This document shows, one piece after another, positions 19,718-29,695 of a stretch of 64,000 nucleotides of DNA. The notes beneath the pieces are model-generated. The model searched no databases. It had not been told where the DNA came from and saw only the letters and a program-made list of their open reading frames with translations. Positions within the stretch are counted from its first letter, which is position 1. Every line of letters starts with the position of its first letter. Position numbers and translations under genes: made by a program. Source of the DNA: Chloroflexota bacterium (GTDB lineage Bacteria > Chloroflexota > Anaerolineae > Aggregatilineales > Phototrophicaceae); NCBI GenBank assembly GCA_026706395.1, contig JAPOYU010000168.1, forward strand, positions 24,432 through 88,431, written 5' to 3'.

Positions 19718-19746
19718 TTGACCAGCGCGCACAATCTAAATAGAAT
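19718..19746 (+). promoter_or_regulatory. Sigma70-type promoter of rplY
   Basis: TTGACC (19718-19723) and TAGAAT (19741-19746) are spaced by 17 bp, giving a 5' leader of about 70 nt ahead of the L25 gene. Confidence 0.6.
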
Positions 19747-19822
19747 TGGCAGGCTTTTATCTCAGAATCTGGCATGCGCGGCATAGCCCGCGCTGATGTA
19801 ATGCAGCGAGGAGAGTCGGATA

Positions 19823-20470
19823 ATGGCAGAGTTTCAGCTTGCGGCTGAGGTGCGTCAGGCGCGCGGACGCGGGAATCGGCAGTTGCGCCGGGACGGATAT
19901 GTGCCTGGAGTGGTCTATGGTCCGTCGACCGGGCCGATCAGCGTGCAGTTTCCATATCGCGCGATTGAAATCACTTTGATGGACGCTGGCGGCACAAACC
20001 TAATTGATATAATGGTGAACGGCGACACATTTCCTTCTCTCGCTCGTGAAGTGCAGCGGGATGTAGTTCGGGGCGATATCTTGCATGTCGACTTTCTTGC
20101 CGTCGATCAGTCGCAGCGCATCAGCGTTGAAGTTCCTATCGTCATGGAAGGCATCAGCCCCGTTGTCGCCGCCCGAGAGGGTATTTTGATTACCGGCAGG
20201 AGTTCCTTGACACTCGAAGTGTTTCCTAGCGACATTCGCGATCGAATTGTCATTGATCTGTCTACGTTGCTGGAGATGGGGGCGGAAGTTCTCGTTCGTG
20301 ATCTGACATTTGGTGAAAACGTTACCGTTCACAACGATCCCAATGAAATGCTTGCGAAGATTGTTCAACCGGCGGCTGCCCGAGCTGAAGAAGAGTTTGA
20401 CGAAGAGAGCGAAGAGGCTGAAGAAGGCGAAGGTGAAGAAGAAGGCGTCGAAGAAACTGACGCGGAATGA
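19823..20470 (+). CDS. rplY: 50S ribosomal protein L25, CTC form
   Basis: A 215-residue protein of the general-stress/CTC type. The N-terminal L25 domain (about 1-95) binds 5S rRNA; the motif V-P-G-V-V-Y-G after the basic A-R-G-R-G-N-R-Q-L-R-R region is typical. The C-terminal TL5/CTC beta domain spans about 96-185. It ends in a very acidic Glu-rich tail of about 30 residues (from about 186), which is common in the CTC form of several phyla. A strong ribosome site, GAGGAGAG, lies upstream of the ATG. A promoter precedes it and a clear terminator follows. Single-gene transcript, convergent with gyrA. Confidence 0.96.
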   Translation: MAEFQLAAEVRQARGRGNRQLRRDGYVPGVVYGPSTGPISVQFPYRAIEITLMDAGGTNLIDIMVNGDTFPSLAREVQRDVVRGDILHVDFLAVDQSQRISVEVPIVMEGISPVVAAREGILITGRSSLTLEVFPSDIRDRIVIDLSTLLEMGAEVLVRDLTFGENVTVHNDPNEMLAKIVQPAAARAEEEFDEESEEAEEGEGEEEGVEETDAE

Positions 20471-20504
20471 CTTCCCTCTACGAATCAGTCACAGCGCAAA
20501 GACG

Positions 20505-20535
20505 GAGACCCTGCCAGTAGAGCAGGGTCTCTTTT
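20505..20535 (+). terminator. Rho-independent terminator after rplY
   Basis: Perfect 10-bp stem, GAGACCCTGC (20505-20514) with GCAGGGTCTC (20522-20531), 7-nt loop, followed by TTTT. It lies between the convergent rplY and gyrA genes; on the minus strand the T run is weak, so it serves mainly rplY. Confidence 0.9.
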
Positions 20536-20557
20536 ATTCTTACCAGCAGCGTAGACA

Positions 20558-23146
20558 TTAGTTGTCAGAATATATGGAAGCGCCATTCGCACTAAATCCA
20601 TCGTGGCTTTCTAGGTCGTTCTGGTTTTCCGCTTGCATGATAGCGACCCCGGCAACTTCATCGCCGTTGTCGAATTTCATTACAATGACACCCTGCGTAT
20701 TGCGCCCGATTTCTCTGATCTCGGAAAGTCGCGTGCGTAAAACAATGCCATTCTTCGAGATCAACATAATCTCGTCTTCGATCTTCACGCAGCGCACGGC
20801 AATGACTGGTCCCGTTCTGTCGTTGCGTCTGAGCGTCCGGACGCCAAATCCATAGCGGCTCTGCTTTCGATAGTCTGTCACCGGCGTCCGTTTTCCATAG
20901 CCATTGCGCGTCACAACCAGAACATGCGCGTCATCGTCGGGGACGACATCCATTCCAGCGATCTCATCATTGCCGCGCAGTTCCATGCCCATGACACCGG
21001 CTGCTTGACGGCCCATAGCGCGAACTTCCGTCTCGTGAAACAAAATGCTCTGTCCATTCGCCGATGCCATCACAATTTGCTGGTCGCCATTTGACCACTT
21101 CACCCAGCGCAGATTATCGCCTTCCAGCAAATTAATGGCTATCAAGCCGCTGTGGCGCACATCCGCGAATTCCCGCTGTGCAACGCGTTTCACCTTTCCA
21201 CGACTGGTAGCCAGAACGAAGTAACCAGTCTGTTGCTCCGCTTGCTCCTCAGTCAGTGAAACCACAGCAGTAATTTTCTCTTCACCTTCAAGCGGCAGCA
21301 CGCTTTGTATCAGCGTGCCGCGCTTTTCGCGCTGCGTTTCGGGAATCTCGTAGGCCACGCAGGAATAGACCCTGCCACGATCGCTGAAAAAGAGAATCAT
21401 GTCGTGGCTGTAGGCGAAGAAGATGTCCATCAACTTATCATCGGTCTTGAGGGCCATACCGCGCATGCCCTTGCCACCGCGCTTCTGCGCCCGGTAGTGC
21501 CGCGCCGCTACACGCTTGATGTAGCTGTTTTCGGTTAATGAAATGACGACATTTTCCCGCCGATAGAGATTTTCCTCGTCCAGTTCGAAGTTCTCCAGCA
21601 CTGTCTTCGTGTTACGTTCGTCGCCGTATTTGTCCGCGATTTCAGTGACATCATCGCGTATCAGATTGAGAATCTTACGGGGAGAGCCGAGCAATTCTTC
21701 GAGGTATCCGATTCTCGACTGTACGACATCATATTCATCTTGCAACTTCTGCCGCTCTAAAGCCGCCAGGCGACGAAGCTGCATTTCCAAGATGGCGTTC
21801 GCCTGCACTTCGTCCAACTCGAGCAATGCCATAAGCTGGACTCGCGCGGCACTCACATCCGCTGAGTTCCGAATCGTCTGTATCACTTGATCAATGTTCG
21901 AAACTGCTTTTAGCAAGCCCATCAAGACGTGGGCACGAGCGCGCTGCCGCTCCAGATCGAATTCGGAGCGCCGGACGATGACATCGTAACGATGTTCGAT
22001 ATAGAGCTTCAGACAGCGTTTTAGACTCAAGAGCCTAGGTTCGCCATTGACGAGCGCCAACATCTGAATACTGTGCACAGTTTGCAACTGAGTGAAGGAG
22101 AAAAGCTGGTTTAGCACCCGCTTGTACTGAGCATCCCTCTTGAGTTCAACGACTAAACGCAAACCCTGTCGGTCAGATTCATCGCGCAAATCTCGGATTC
22201 CTTCGATTCGCCCTTCGCGCACCAGGCTCACAATGCGTTCGATTATGCCCGCCTTGCTGGCTTGGTAGGGGATTGACGTGAAGACGATTCTTTCGACATC
22301 CGCCGGTTGCTCTTCCGCGACCTTCTCGGCGAAGGCTTTGCCCCGGCCATCTTCCAGCGAGTATGTCGAGCGGACCGTGACACGCCCCTTTCCCTTGGCA
22401 TAAGCTTCTTTGAGCTCAGGTAGTCTTTCGTTGCCGACTCCGATTTTGGCGCCTGTCGGGAAGTCTGGCCCCTTCACATATTGCATCAAGTCGTCAACAG
22501 TTACCGAGTCGATGCGTTCGAAACTGTCGATCAAATGTATGATGGCATCCGCCAATTCGCGCAGATTGTGCGGCGGGATATTCGTCGCCATGCCAACGGC
22601 GATACCACTCGCTCCGTTGAGCAGCAGATTTGGCAGGCGCGCCGGCAGAACGGTCGGTTCCTCTTGCGTGCCATCATAATTCTCGGCGAAATCAACCGTG
22701 TTCATGTTGATGTCGGTGAGCATTTCACTGGCGATATTCGCCATCCGCGCTTCGGTATAGCGCATCGCTGCCGGCTTGTCGCCATCTTGGCTGCCGAAGT
22801 TGCCTTGACCGTCTACCAGTGGATACCGAAGCGAAAAGTCCTGCGCCATCCGGGCCATAGCGTCGTAGACCGCTTGGTCGCCGTGCGGGTGGTATTTGCC
22901 AAGTACCTCGCCGACCAAACGAGCGCTCTTTTTGTATGCCGTGCCCGGGCGCAAGCCCATATCGTGCATGGCGAAGAGGATGCGCCGATGTACCGGCTTC
23001 AATCCGTCACGGGCATCCGGCAAGGCACGCGCTACAATGACGCTCATGGCGTAATTGAGGTAACTGCCGCGCATCTCCTCATTGATCGTGATGGTGCGGA
23101 TGGTACCCGCGTTTTCGCCTAGATCTTGCGAATCGAATCTATCCAT
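20558..23146 (-). CDS. gyrA: DNA gyrase subunit A
   Basis: The start is placed at the ATG at 23146 (862 residues), which has a GGAAG ribosome site about 10 nt upstream; the frame stays open for 25 more residues upstream but these do not look like GyrA. The breakage-reunion domain contains the catalytic tyrosine Y130 in A-A-M-R-Y-T-E-A. The C-terminal beta-pinwheel holds Q-K-R-G-G-K-G, a one-residue variant of the GyrA box, which identifies it as GyrA rather than ParC. Quinolone-determining region: the position equal to E. coli Ser83 is Gln91, while Asp87 is kept as D95. GyrA with GyrB introduces negative supercoils. No gyrB neighbour is present here. Confidence 0.96.
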   Translation of the reverse strand: MDRFDSQDLGENAGTIRTITINEEMRGSYLNYAMSVIVARALPDARDGLKPVHRRILFAMHDMGLRPGTAYKKSARLVGEVLGKYHPHGDQAVYDAMARMAQDFSLRYPLVDGQGNFGSQDGDKPAAMRYTEARMANIASEMLTDINMNTVDFAENYDGTQEEPTVLPARLPNLLLNGASGIAVGMATNIPPHNLRELADAIIHLIDSFERIDSVTVDDLMQYVKGPDFPTGAKIGVGNERLPELKEAYAKGKGRVTVRSTYSLEDGRGKAFAEKVAEEQPADVERIVFTSIPYQASKAGIIERIVSLVREGRIEGIRDLRDESDRQGLRLVVELKRDAQYKRVLNQLFSFTQLQTVHSIQMLALVNGEPRLLSLKRCLKLYIEHRYDVIVRRSEFDLERQRARAHVLMGLLKAVSNIDQVIQTIRNSADVSAARVQLMALLELDEVQANAILEMQLRRLAALERQKLQDEYDVVQSRIGYLEELLGSPRKILNLIRDDVTEIADKYGDERNTKTVLENFELDEENLYRRENVVISLTENSYIKRVAARHYRAQKRGGKGMRGMALKTDDKLMDIFFAYSHDMILFFSDRGRVYSCVAYEIPETQREKRGTLIQSVLPLEGEEKITAVVSLTEEQAEQQTGYFVLATSRGKVKRVAQREFADVRHSGLIAINLLEGDNLRWVKWSNGDQQIVMASANGQSILFHETEVRAMGRQAAGVMGMELRGNDEIAGMDVVPDDDAHVLVVTRNGYGKRTPVTDYRKQSRYGFGVRTLRRNDRTGPVIAVRCVKIEDEIMLISKNGIVLRTRLSEIREIGRNTQGVIVMKFDNGDEVAGVAIMQAENQNDLESHDGFSANGASIYSDN

Positions 23147-23353
23147 TATTGGCTTCCAATAGATTTGCCGATTGGCTGAGAATTCTTTTCGTTCTCGATG
23201 TTTTTGCCGCCGCGGCAGCAATTGCAGATGAAACTATTGACGTTCCTGCCGTCCCGATGCCAGTCGGTTCTGTCATCACTGGCCAGTCAAGCTGTCCAAT
23301 CTGTTGAAAGTACGCTGGCTTGCGCTGTTGCGTCCTCGCGATTATTTACAAAA

Positions 23354-23362
23354 ATTATAGCA
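23354..23362 (-). promoter_or_regulatory. Possible extended -10 promoter of gyrA
   Basis: On the minus strand the string TGCTATAAT is a perfect TATAAT preceded by the TGn of extended -10 promoters; no good -35 is seen. It would give a leader of about 200 nt before gyrA. No gene was found in 23147-23557. Confidence 0.4.
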
Positions 23363-23557
23363 TGGCGGCGTAGTTTCTGCTATCTCGATAGCCGCTTCAT
23401 TTGGAGGAAACGGCTGGAACATAGCCTATTGCGCAGCGCTGTGTAATCTGTCAAAGAGGCCGAAAGATTTGGAGCTCGAACCCGGCATTGCGGGCACAAA
23501 GTTTCGGCCCTGTTTACAAATGTGACGCATATCGAGATAGATATTATTCAAATTTGC

Positions 23558-23586
23558 TTGCCCTTCGATTCCCATAAGGATATAAT
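23558..23586 (+). promoter_or_regulatory. Sigma70-type promoter of the small membrane protein gene
   Basis: TTGCCC (23558-23563), 17-bp spacer, perfect TATAAT (23581-23586). The transcript would have a leader of about 95 nt. A 12-bp sequence overlapping the -10 (23584-23595, AATGTAGACAAT) differs in one base from the palindrome found at the galactan locus promoters. Confidence 0.65.
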
Positions 23587-23690
23587 GTAGACAATTGACA
23601 TGGGCGCAGCTTGTGAAAATTGCCTAAAAGCCTTTGTCATTACATGGTAGTGTCGCAATCGAACGTTCATAGTTATTGGGAGGAACTGTT

Positions 23691-24116
23691 ATGAATAGCG
23701 ACGATATGAGGAGGGGTGTAGTTCCAGGGGTTATCGCTGGGTACATTTTCCTCGCTTACGCAGGTTCAGGTATGCAAGACATGGTCGGTAGCATGATCAG
23801 CGCCGATGCATTTGTCGGCTTCATCTTGCATATCATAATTAGTATTGTTATCGGCGCCCTCTACACCGGTGTGTTCATGCAATACGTGAACTTGGGCAAC
23901 CCACTGGTGAATATAGTGGTTGGCGGTTTGATCTACGGGCTGATCTGGTGGATCATCGGCGGAAACATCATCATGCCGGTTGTGGCAGGCGGGGATGTTT
24001 TGGCGCTTACCATCGGTCCAAGTTTCTATGGTCACATAATTTTTGGCCACGTCCTGGCATTCCTGGTTGTCCTACGCGATGCCGCGCTGGGCATGGGTGG
24101 AGGCGACGACAGCTAG
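23691..24116 (+). CDS. Small four-helix membrane protein of unknown function
   Basis: The ATG at 23691 is preferred because GGGAGG lies eight bases upstream; a TTG five codons earlier is in frame but would place the ribosome site inside the gene. The 141-residue product has about four hydrophobic segments (roughly 11-28, 40-63, 70-93 and 98-128) separated by short loops, many Gly, and an acidic tail ending G-G-G-D-D-S. I do not recognise the family; the overall look is of a small integral membrane protein, possibly a channel or carrier subunit. It is monocistronic, with its own promoter and a strong terminator. Confidence 0.75.
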   Translation: MNSDDMRRGVVPGVIAGYIFLAYAGSGMQDMVGSMISADAFVGFILHIIISIVIGALYTGVFMQYVNLGNPLVNIVVGGLIYGLIWWIIGGNIIMPVVAGGDVLALTIGPSFYGHIIFGHVLAFLVVLRDAALGMGGGDDS

Positions 24117-24152
24117 CTGCCTTCAGCGCATCGAATCACCATTGATAGAGGC

Positions 24153-24189
24153 AAAACAGGTCGATGAAGTCTTTTCGCCGACCTGTTTT
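24153..24189. terminator. Bidirectional rho-independent terminator
   Basis: An 11-bp perfect stem, AAAACAGGTCG (24153-24163) with CGACCTGTTTT (24179-24189), loop of 15 nt. The A and T runs at the outer ends give a U tract in both directions, fitting the convergent small membrane protein gene and the minus-strand gene ending at 24260. Confidence 0.85.
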
Positions 24190-24259
24190 CGTCAGTGTAC
24201 TTTCCAGCGCCGCGGGCTTGTAACTGATAAGCGTACGGGCGCCGAGACGGATGCAATAC

Positions 24260-25630
24260 TTAGCTTGCCCGCTTCCACACTTGATCGACAAGATTAAACA
24301 GAAGGACTTCGACTCCAGTTGAGTCCCCGTAGTCGGATTCCGCCGTTACCTTTAGCTGTGGATCGCCTTCCTCGGTAGTCCAGATCACCTGATCAACTAC
24401 CATGAATCGTTGAGACGGCAGATTCTGGTTGAATCGTTGATATGCGACCATTCGGACAGTTTCGTTCGATGTATCGTAAAGAGGCAACCAGGCGTCTTCT
24501 GCGCGCGCCGCGATTAGCTCGGCCTCGGTTTGTAGGCGCCATTCGATGAAGCCACGCCAGTCCAAATCAGCTTCTTCAATCGCGACAGGAAGCACCTCCC
24601 GCACTATGGACATATCGTCGGTGGAACTGAGAATGGAAAGCAACCGCGCGACGCTCTCGACACCATAGTTCTGCGCCAGGGACTGAATCAGGCCAGCACC
24701 GGGATCCACACCGACTAACCACTCGCTGAGCCAGTTGACGGCGCTATCCAGAAGGAAGACAGCGTCATTCGGGTAAATGGCGGACTCTAGCCTTGAATGC
24801 TCTTGGACGAAGCTCTTGGCCAGCAGCTTGCTTACTTGAAGTCGGTAGGCGCCGTCAAAGGGCAGGTCAGCTCGGGCAAGCTCGACATAAGGGGATCGCA
24901 AACGTAGATGCATGCTTCTCTCGTCCGCCCATGTTATGGTTTCCGCCGCACGGGGCAGAATGTCAATCTGTATCGTTGGCAACGCGCCGCAGTTCAATAA
25001 ATTGCAGCCGCGCATCCGCCATTCTGCGATCACATCTCCAACTTGGATTGCAAACTGCTTATCGACCTCCTGATAGGTCAGGCGGGCGCCAGTTGGTGTG
25101 TATTGCCGTTCCTCTCCCCAGAATGAAAAGTCGGGTGGAACGTGCAGCCAGGAGCCGTCACTGAGGCGATAAAACCAGAGCCGTAGGTATGGCAACCCTT
25201 GGATGTTTTCCTGTACGAGCACTCGCGCGCGCGTATCGTCAATCTGAACAGACACAATGCTGCCGGTGAGCTCTATCGAATTTTCGGCTTTACGGGCCTC
25301 ATAATGTCGAAACAACGCCATCTGGCTGCGGCGCCATTCGTCACTCACTGCGCTCTGAAGTTTGAGCCAGGCGCCCAAATCACCGATGCGGATCGCCGCT
25401 ACCTCCGCCTTAACCGTGTCCTGAAGCAACTGAGCAAACTGAGTCTGCACATCAATCAGACGCTGCCTAACCGCAAGCGCGCCGATTCCAACCGCCGCCA
25501 GCAAGATTGCCACGAGAAGAAGGAAGCGAATCAGGGTCCGCCGGCGTTTAAGCTTCAGTTGAGGGTCTTCGGCGTCGCTGCGGTCAATCTGTTGTGATTC
25601 GATATTCCACTCGAAGTTTATTCTGCTCAT
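24260..25630 (-). CDS. Membrane-anchored protein of unknown function, translationally coupled to birA
   Basis: A 456-residue protein with a charged N-terminus, one membrane helix at about 33-54 preceded by a K-R-R-R cluster (cytoplasmic side), and a long predicted extracytoplasmic part. That part begins with a helical segment, followed by a beta-rich domain with short hydrophobic strands, a helical middle, and a C-terminal beta domain (about 360-456) of NTF2-like or cystatin-like appearance. Two Cys at about 210-215 (C-N-L-L-N-C) could form a disulfide. It overlaps the end of birA by four bases (ATGA). I do not recognise the family. The pairing with birA may be only positional. Confidence 0.7.
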   Translation of the reverse strand: MSRINFEWNIESQQIDRSDAEDPQLKLKRRRTLIRFLLLVAILLAAVGIGALAVRQRLIDVQTQFAQLLQDTVKAEVAAIRIGDLGAWLKLQSAVSDEWRRSQMALFRHYEARKAENSIELTGSIVSVQIDDTRARVLVQENIQGLPYLRLWFYRLSDGSWLHVPPDFSFWGEERQYTPTGARLTYQEVDKQFAIQVGDVIAEWRMRGCNLLNCGALPTIQIDILPRAAETITWADERSMHLRLRSPYVELARADLPFDGAYRLQVSKLLAKSFVQEHSRLESAIYPNDAVFLLDSAVNWLSEWLVGVDPGAGLIQSLAQNYGVESVARLLSILSSTDDMSIVREVLPVAIEEADLDWRGFIEWRLQTEAELIAARAEDAWLPLYDTSNETVRMVAYQRFNQNLPSQRFMVVDQVIWTTEEGDPQLKVTAESDYGDSTGVEVLLFNLVDQVWKRAS

Positions 25631-26382
25631 CGGACGCTCCCGCCGCCGCTAAGCGTAAAGACGTCGCCGGCGTTAACCTGCCGAATCTCGCCCTCGTCGC
25701 TCTTGACTAGCAACGCGCCTTCTGGTGTGACGTCAAACGCGACTCCAGTAAAGCCGTCTACTTTGACCCGCTTGCCCAGCGTATTCAGGCGGTTCTTCCA
25801 TGTATCCAAGACATCATCAGTGTTGACCCCATTCCAATGGTCGATTCTCTGCAGCAGCTTGCAAATAAGTTGAACTCGATCTAGCCGACAATGGGTCACG
25901 CTCTCCAGGCTGATAGCGGAATTGCGCAGTTCCGTATCCTGAAAATCGACTCTGACATTAACTCCGATACCAAGCACCGTGCCAACTAATATGTCGCTCT
26001 CCCAAACGTTCTCCACCAATAAGCCACTAACTTTCTTGCCGCTGACCAGCACATCATTTGGCCATTTTATGCTGACCTCGTCGCATCCAATCTTTCTGGC
26101 CAGATCATAAACGCCTAAGGCGCCGGTCATGTGGACCGATGCCAAAGTTGCTTCGTCCGGCCTGAGCACCATGGAAAAAGCGAGCGCAACACCAGGCGGC
26201 GTATGCCAGAGGCGGCCATGCCTTCCCCGGCCCCGACGCTGCTCGTCAGCGATTACTACTGCTCCTTCTGGGGCGCCCTGCAGAAGCCAGGTCTTGGCAA
26301 GGTCGTTGGTGCTGTCGACGGTTCGATAATAGCGAAACGGCCGCGCCAGTTTCTGCAGCAGATTATCGTTTGAAAGCGTCAT
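25627..26382 (-). CDS. birA: Biotin--[acetyl-CoA-carboxylase] ligase, without DNA-binding domain
   Basis: A 251-residue class I biotin protein ligase. The catalytic domain shows D-S-T-N-D at about 23-27, the biotinoyl-AMP loop G-R-G-R-H-G-R near 50-56, and the K-W-P-N-D-V motif with the active-site lysine near 103. A small SH3-like C-terminal domain spans about 195-250. The N-terminal helix-turn-helix of the E. coli type is absent, so it is a ligase only, not a repressor. It attaches biotin to carboxyl carrier proteins in fatty-acid and related pathways. It is divergent from the HIT-family gene and coupled to the downstream membrane-anchored gene. Confidence 0.93.
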   Translation of the reverse strand: MTLSNDNLLQKLARPFRYYRTVDSTNDLAKTWLLQGAPEGAVVIADEQRRGRGRHGRLWHTPPGVALAFSMVLRPDEATLASVHMTGALGVYDLARKIGCDEVSIKWPNDVLVSGKKVSGLLVENVWESDILVGTVLGIGVNVRVDFQDTELRNSAISLESVTHCRLDRVQLICKLLQRIDHWNGVNTDDVLDTWKNRLNTLGKRVKVDGFTGVAFDVTPEGALLVKSDEGEIRQVNAGDVFTLSGGGSVR

Positions 26383-26412
26383 TTTGAAATGCTCGCTGGC
26401 TTATTCTGTGCA

Positions 26413-26442
26413 TTGTATCAGACTGGACAACGCCGTTAGAAT
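26413..26442 (+). promoter_or_regulatory. Possible promoter of the HIT-family gene
   Basis: TTGTAT (26413-26418), 18-bp spacer, TAGAAT (26437-26442), located about 35 bp before the start codon in the divergent gap with birA. Confidence 0.4.
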
Positions 26443-26475
26443 GAATCTGTCAGCCAACCCAATGAACGTGCCAAA

Positions 26476-27024
26476 ATGCCCAATATGAACCACTTGTGGA
26501 CACCTTGGCGAATGAACTATGTAGGCGGCAAGGACAAACACCATGACTCATGCATATTCTGCCAGCTTAATTCGGCGACGGCGGCCGACGACGGTACAAA
26601 TCTGATAGCGCGTTCATCGCACTCATTTGCCGTGCTAAACCGTTATCCTTACACGTATGGACACACCATGATCGTTCCTTTCGAACATGTGTCTTCCCCA
26701 GAGGATCTACAGACGGCGGCGCTAAACGACTTGGCGGTTATGACCAATCGCGTCATGCGCGTCCTGCGTGATGTCGCTGATCCACCCGCATTCAACATTG
26801 GCGCGAACATCGGCGCGGCAGCTGGCGCCGGAATCGCCGCTCATTACCACTTCCACGTTGTGCCCCGATGGCCAGGCGATGCCAATTTCATGGTGACCGT
26901 CGGCGGAACGCAGACCGTGCCGGATTCGCTTGCGAATATCCACCAACGGATGCATGCCAGTTGGAAAGAACTCTTTGGTTCGACGATGGACGAGGAGCGT
27001 TCGAAAAGTCCATCCGGCACATAA
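26476..27024 (+). CDS. HIT-family hydrolase / AP4A phosphorylase-like protein
   Basis: A 182-residue histidine-triad protein. The zinc-type motif C-I-F-C lies at about 26-29. The triad itself is H-Y-H-F-H-V-V followed by P-R-W, near 115-124, where the middle histidine is the nucleophile. The opening H-L-W-T-P-W-R resembles the Ap4A phosphorylase branch of the family seen in actinobacteria. Expected reaction: cleavage of nucleotide phosphoanhydrides such as diadenosine tetraphosphate. The start could also be the second Met at 26485; no strong ribosome site favours either. It converges on the GT39-like gene ending at 27074. Confidence 0.88.
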   Translation: MPNMNHLWTPWRMNYVGGKDKHHDSCIFCQLNSATAADDGTNLIARSSHSFAVLNRYPYTYGHTMIVPFEHVSSPEDLQTAALNDLAVMTNRVMRVLRDVADPPAFNIGANIGAAAGAGIAAHYHFHVVPRWPGDANFMVTVGGTQTVPDSLANIHQRMHASWKELFGSTMDEERSKSPSGT

Positions 27025-27073
27025 GTCCGGTGTATTGGCTCCATGCCTGGTTCTGCAGATTGCCTGAGCCCGC

Positions 27074-29695
27074 TCAGCCATCAGCAACGGCAGTATGCTC
27101 ATGTGTCTTGTCGTCTTGTCTATTCTCCAGCGCAGGCGCATCCTCAGAGCTTTCAGCAGTCGGCTCGGGCGTCGGCGTCAGTGCGATCACCTCGCTGGCG
27201 ATGTCCCAGGGGATCGTAAAGGAATCAAGATAAACCTCGACCTCTTCCGTCTCGGAAAAGGGATCGATTTCTGGACCAGTCTCTAACGTTGCGGCTTGCC
27301 CCGCGTCAACATTGATCTCGTCATTTTCGATAGGGCTGATCTCCTCGGCCGTCAATGTTTTCACGTATTCCGCCTTTGGAAAAGTCAAGCCGTCGTTGAT
27401 GTACAGGCCGACGATCACCTTGTGGTCAATCATGCTGAATCCGGCGGGAAAGCGATGGTAGGTCGTATAGGCTTCGCCCCAGCGCCAGTACTTTGTCGGC
27501 AATCTTGGCGAGGTATCCGCCTGTGTCAAGATATTTCCATTCTCGTCCAACATGTGAGCGAAGACCGTATAGTTTTCCGTCGGCGCGGTCTCCGCTTTCC
27601 AACTCAGGATGATTTCGTTGAGTTCGAGATCAAGTTGAAAGGACTCAAGTATGATTGCGTCATCAAACTTGGGCTGCATATCGGTCGGAATCTCGTTGAA
27701 ATCCGATGCGGCTGATTGAAACCGAAGCGTGACAACTGCGCCGATATCCAGCAGAACGGGCTCAATGTCCTCTCCCTCAGAGTTTCTCGGCAAGATCCTC
27801 AGATCATTTTGGAAGTCGGCCCATTCGATGTGCAAGTCAAACGGGTAGCGACCGTAAGCCGACTCGTGAATGTTGATCAGGTATTCATCCGGGTAGATGG
27901 CGCCCGGTTGCCATCTTGTCGTGCGCAAGCTGCCAGCGCCGGGATATGTCGTGTAGCTTCCGATCACCTGCTGATTGTCGTCGACCAGCATCAGGAGAAC
28001 GCTCTTGTCCTCAGCTGACTGCTGCAGAACTTGCCAATAGAGTTTGAGGCGAACCCGGTCGCCAGTGGAGTATCGTCGGTCGACGCGTTCGTAGGCGACC
28101 AAGGCTACATCGCCAAACTCCGCGTAAACCCTTTGCGCTTTTTCCGGTACATCCGGGAGCGGTTGCGGCGCGCTGTATTGGCTTGCAATGACGGTCAAAG
28201 GCGCAAACAGAGCGACGATGCCCAGAATTCTAAGTTGCCAGACCATCGTATCATGCAGCAATTCTTTCGGGACCGCGTCGCCGGCTCGCACAAACTCAAG
28301 ATTCGGCGGGCGCAGCGAAAACACGATCCACCAGACGATTTCAACCAATCCGACAGCCAGCAGGGGACTGGTGACGGCGATCAAAGGAAAAACAATTCGT
28401 CCCTCGGCTGCGCGGGTCATTGTGCTCCAAATGATGACGCCCAGCCCCGTGATCAGGAAGGCGCTCAGTAGCGTAACCAGATGCGCAAGTTCGTAACGCG
28501 CATAGGCAAAATCACTGATAGCCAGCAATTGCAGAATCAAGAAGACCAGCCCGACGATACTCAAGAACGTCATCAAGTCCAGCAGCACGTAGAAAACGCT
28601 TGTCAACTGTATATTCAGCGCGCCAAACAGGCCCCAGTATGACATGCGGAATAGCTGAAAATCGGCGAAGAGATCAACCAGGTCAAAAGTGACGCCGCGA
28701 GGGCCGGCTATGTTCGACATCATAATGATGCCGAATGGTTCACCGTACAGTTGAAGGTTTCGCAGATACCACCAGCCAGCGATGAGCAGCCAAGACAAAG
28801 CGAGAAGGTAAACGAAGGCCAACATGCCACGTCGGTTTCTCGTCTTGCGTTGCACAAAGAGGGCCGCGCTAAGCAATACAGGCAGCAGGATCAGGGACGT
28901 AAGTTTGGTCAGGCTGGTCAAAGCGAAAAGCAACGCAATTACCAACGTGTAGCGCATCCTGAATCCGTCGCGCAATGTACGCAGCAAGAGCAGAATCAAG
29001 GCTCCGTTCAAAACCATCGCCAGCGTATCATTGTTGACCGACGCGCTTACGAAGATGAACATCGGATTCAGCCCGGTGATCGCTGCGGCGACGAAAGCGA
29101 CCGTAGGCCGCTGAGGCGAGATCAATTCGCCGATTCTGTACACAAAAACGATAGTGCCCGCCCCAAGCGCCAAGCCAAAAGCGCGCAGAAATACAATGAC
29201 AAGACCGGCGCCGTGAATCATAGACTGGCTCATGTCGCGAAGCGTAAGGTTCTTGTTGCCAAACGAGTCGGGCTTGTCTGAGGTCACATGGGGATTAAGC
29301 AGGCGATAACTTTCTACGTCGTCTATGCTCAAGGGCGATGTCAGCAGTGAGGCAATAAGGTAGTAGAGCGGCGGCTGACTTCCGTGCTGCTGGTACGGTG
29401 TGTCCACGCCATCAAACACTTGGACGGGCAGGTTTCCGGTCTCTCGAATGTGCTGGATGTAGCCGAAATGCCATAACTCGTCATTGGCTTCGAATACAGG
29501 GGTTGATGGCAAGTAGACTAATCCGAAAACCGCGTAGAAGAGCAAGATCCATTGAAGCGGGCTAAGTGGTATATCGAGCGAATCGGCCCAGCGCCAGGCT
29601 TGTATTGCCAGGGCAATCAGACGGACAAAAGCTCGCAATAGCCGGGACTTCAGCGCGACAGCAAGTTGGTAGACTGTTGCTAGTTTTCCACCCAT
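27074..29695 (-). CDS. GT39-like membrane glycosyltransferase with C-terminal soluble domain
   Basis: An 873-residue protein. A short basic N-terminus leads into a first membrane helix near 48-65, then the catalytic-loop motif F-E-A-N-D-E-L-W-H-F near 70, as in PMT/ArnT-type enzymes. It continues with about ten further helices to near 500. The C-terminal 350 residues are soluble, begin with a domain of beta strands typical of extracytoplasmic carbohydrate-binding-like modules, and end in a Pro/Glu-rich tail. It probably transfers sugars outside the membrane. It stands alone on the minus strand; the 162 bp before it (29696-29857) hold no clear signal. Substrate unknown. Confidence 0.72.
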   Translation of the reverse strand: MGGKLATVYQLAVALKSRLLRAFVRLIALAIQAWRWADSLDIPLSPLQWILLFYAVFGLVYLPSTPVFEANDELWHFGYIQHIRETGNLPVQVFDGVDTPYQQHGSQPPLYYLIASLLTSPLSIDDVESYRLLNPHVTSDKPDSFGNKNLTLRDMSQSMIHGAGLVIVFLRAFGLALGAGTIVFVYRIGELISPQRPTVAFVAAAITGLNPMFIFVSASVNNDTLAMVLNGALILLLLRTLRDGFRMRYTLVIALLFALTSLTKLTSLILLPVLLSAALFVQRKTRNRRGMLAFVYLLALSWLLIAGWWYLRNLQLYGEPFGIIMMSNIAGPRGVTFDLVDLFADFQLFRMSYWGLFGALNIQLTSVFYVLLDLMTFLSIVGLVFLILQLLAISDFAYARYELAHLVTLLSAFLITGLGVIIWSTMTRAAEGRIVFPLIAVTSPLLAVGLVEIVWWIVFSLRPPNLEFVRAGDAVPKELLHDTMVWQLRILGIVALFAPLTVIASQYSAPQPLPDVPEKAQRVYAEFGDVALVAYERVDRRYSTGDRVRLKLYWQVLQQSAEDKSVLLMLVDDNQQVIGSYTTYPGAGSLRTTRWQPGAIYPDEYLINIHESAYGRYPFDLHIEWADFQNDLRILPRNSEGEDIEPVLLDIGAVVTLRFQSAASDFNEIPTDMQPKFDDAIILESFQLDLELNEIILSWKAETAPTENYTVFAHMLDENGNILTQADTSPRLPTKYWRWGEAYTTYHRFPAGFSMIDHKVIVGLYINDGLTFPKAEYVKTLTAEEISPIENDEINVDAGQAATLETGPEIDPFSETEEVEVYLDSFTIPWDIASEVIALTPTPEPTAESSEDAPALENRQDDKTHEHTAVADG

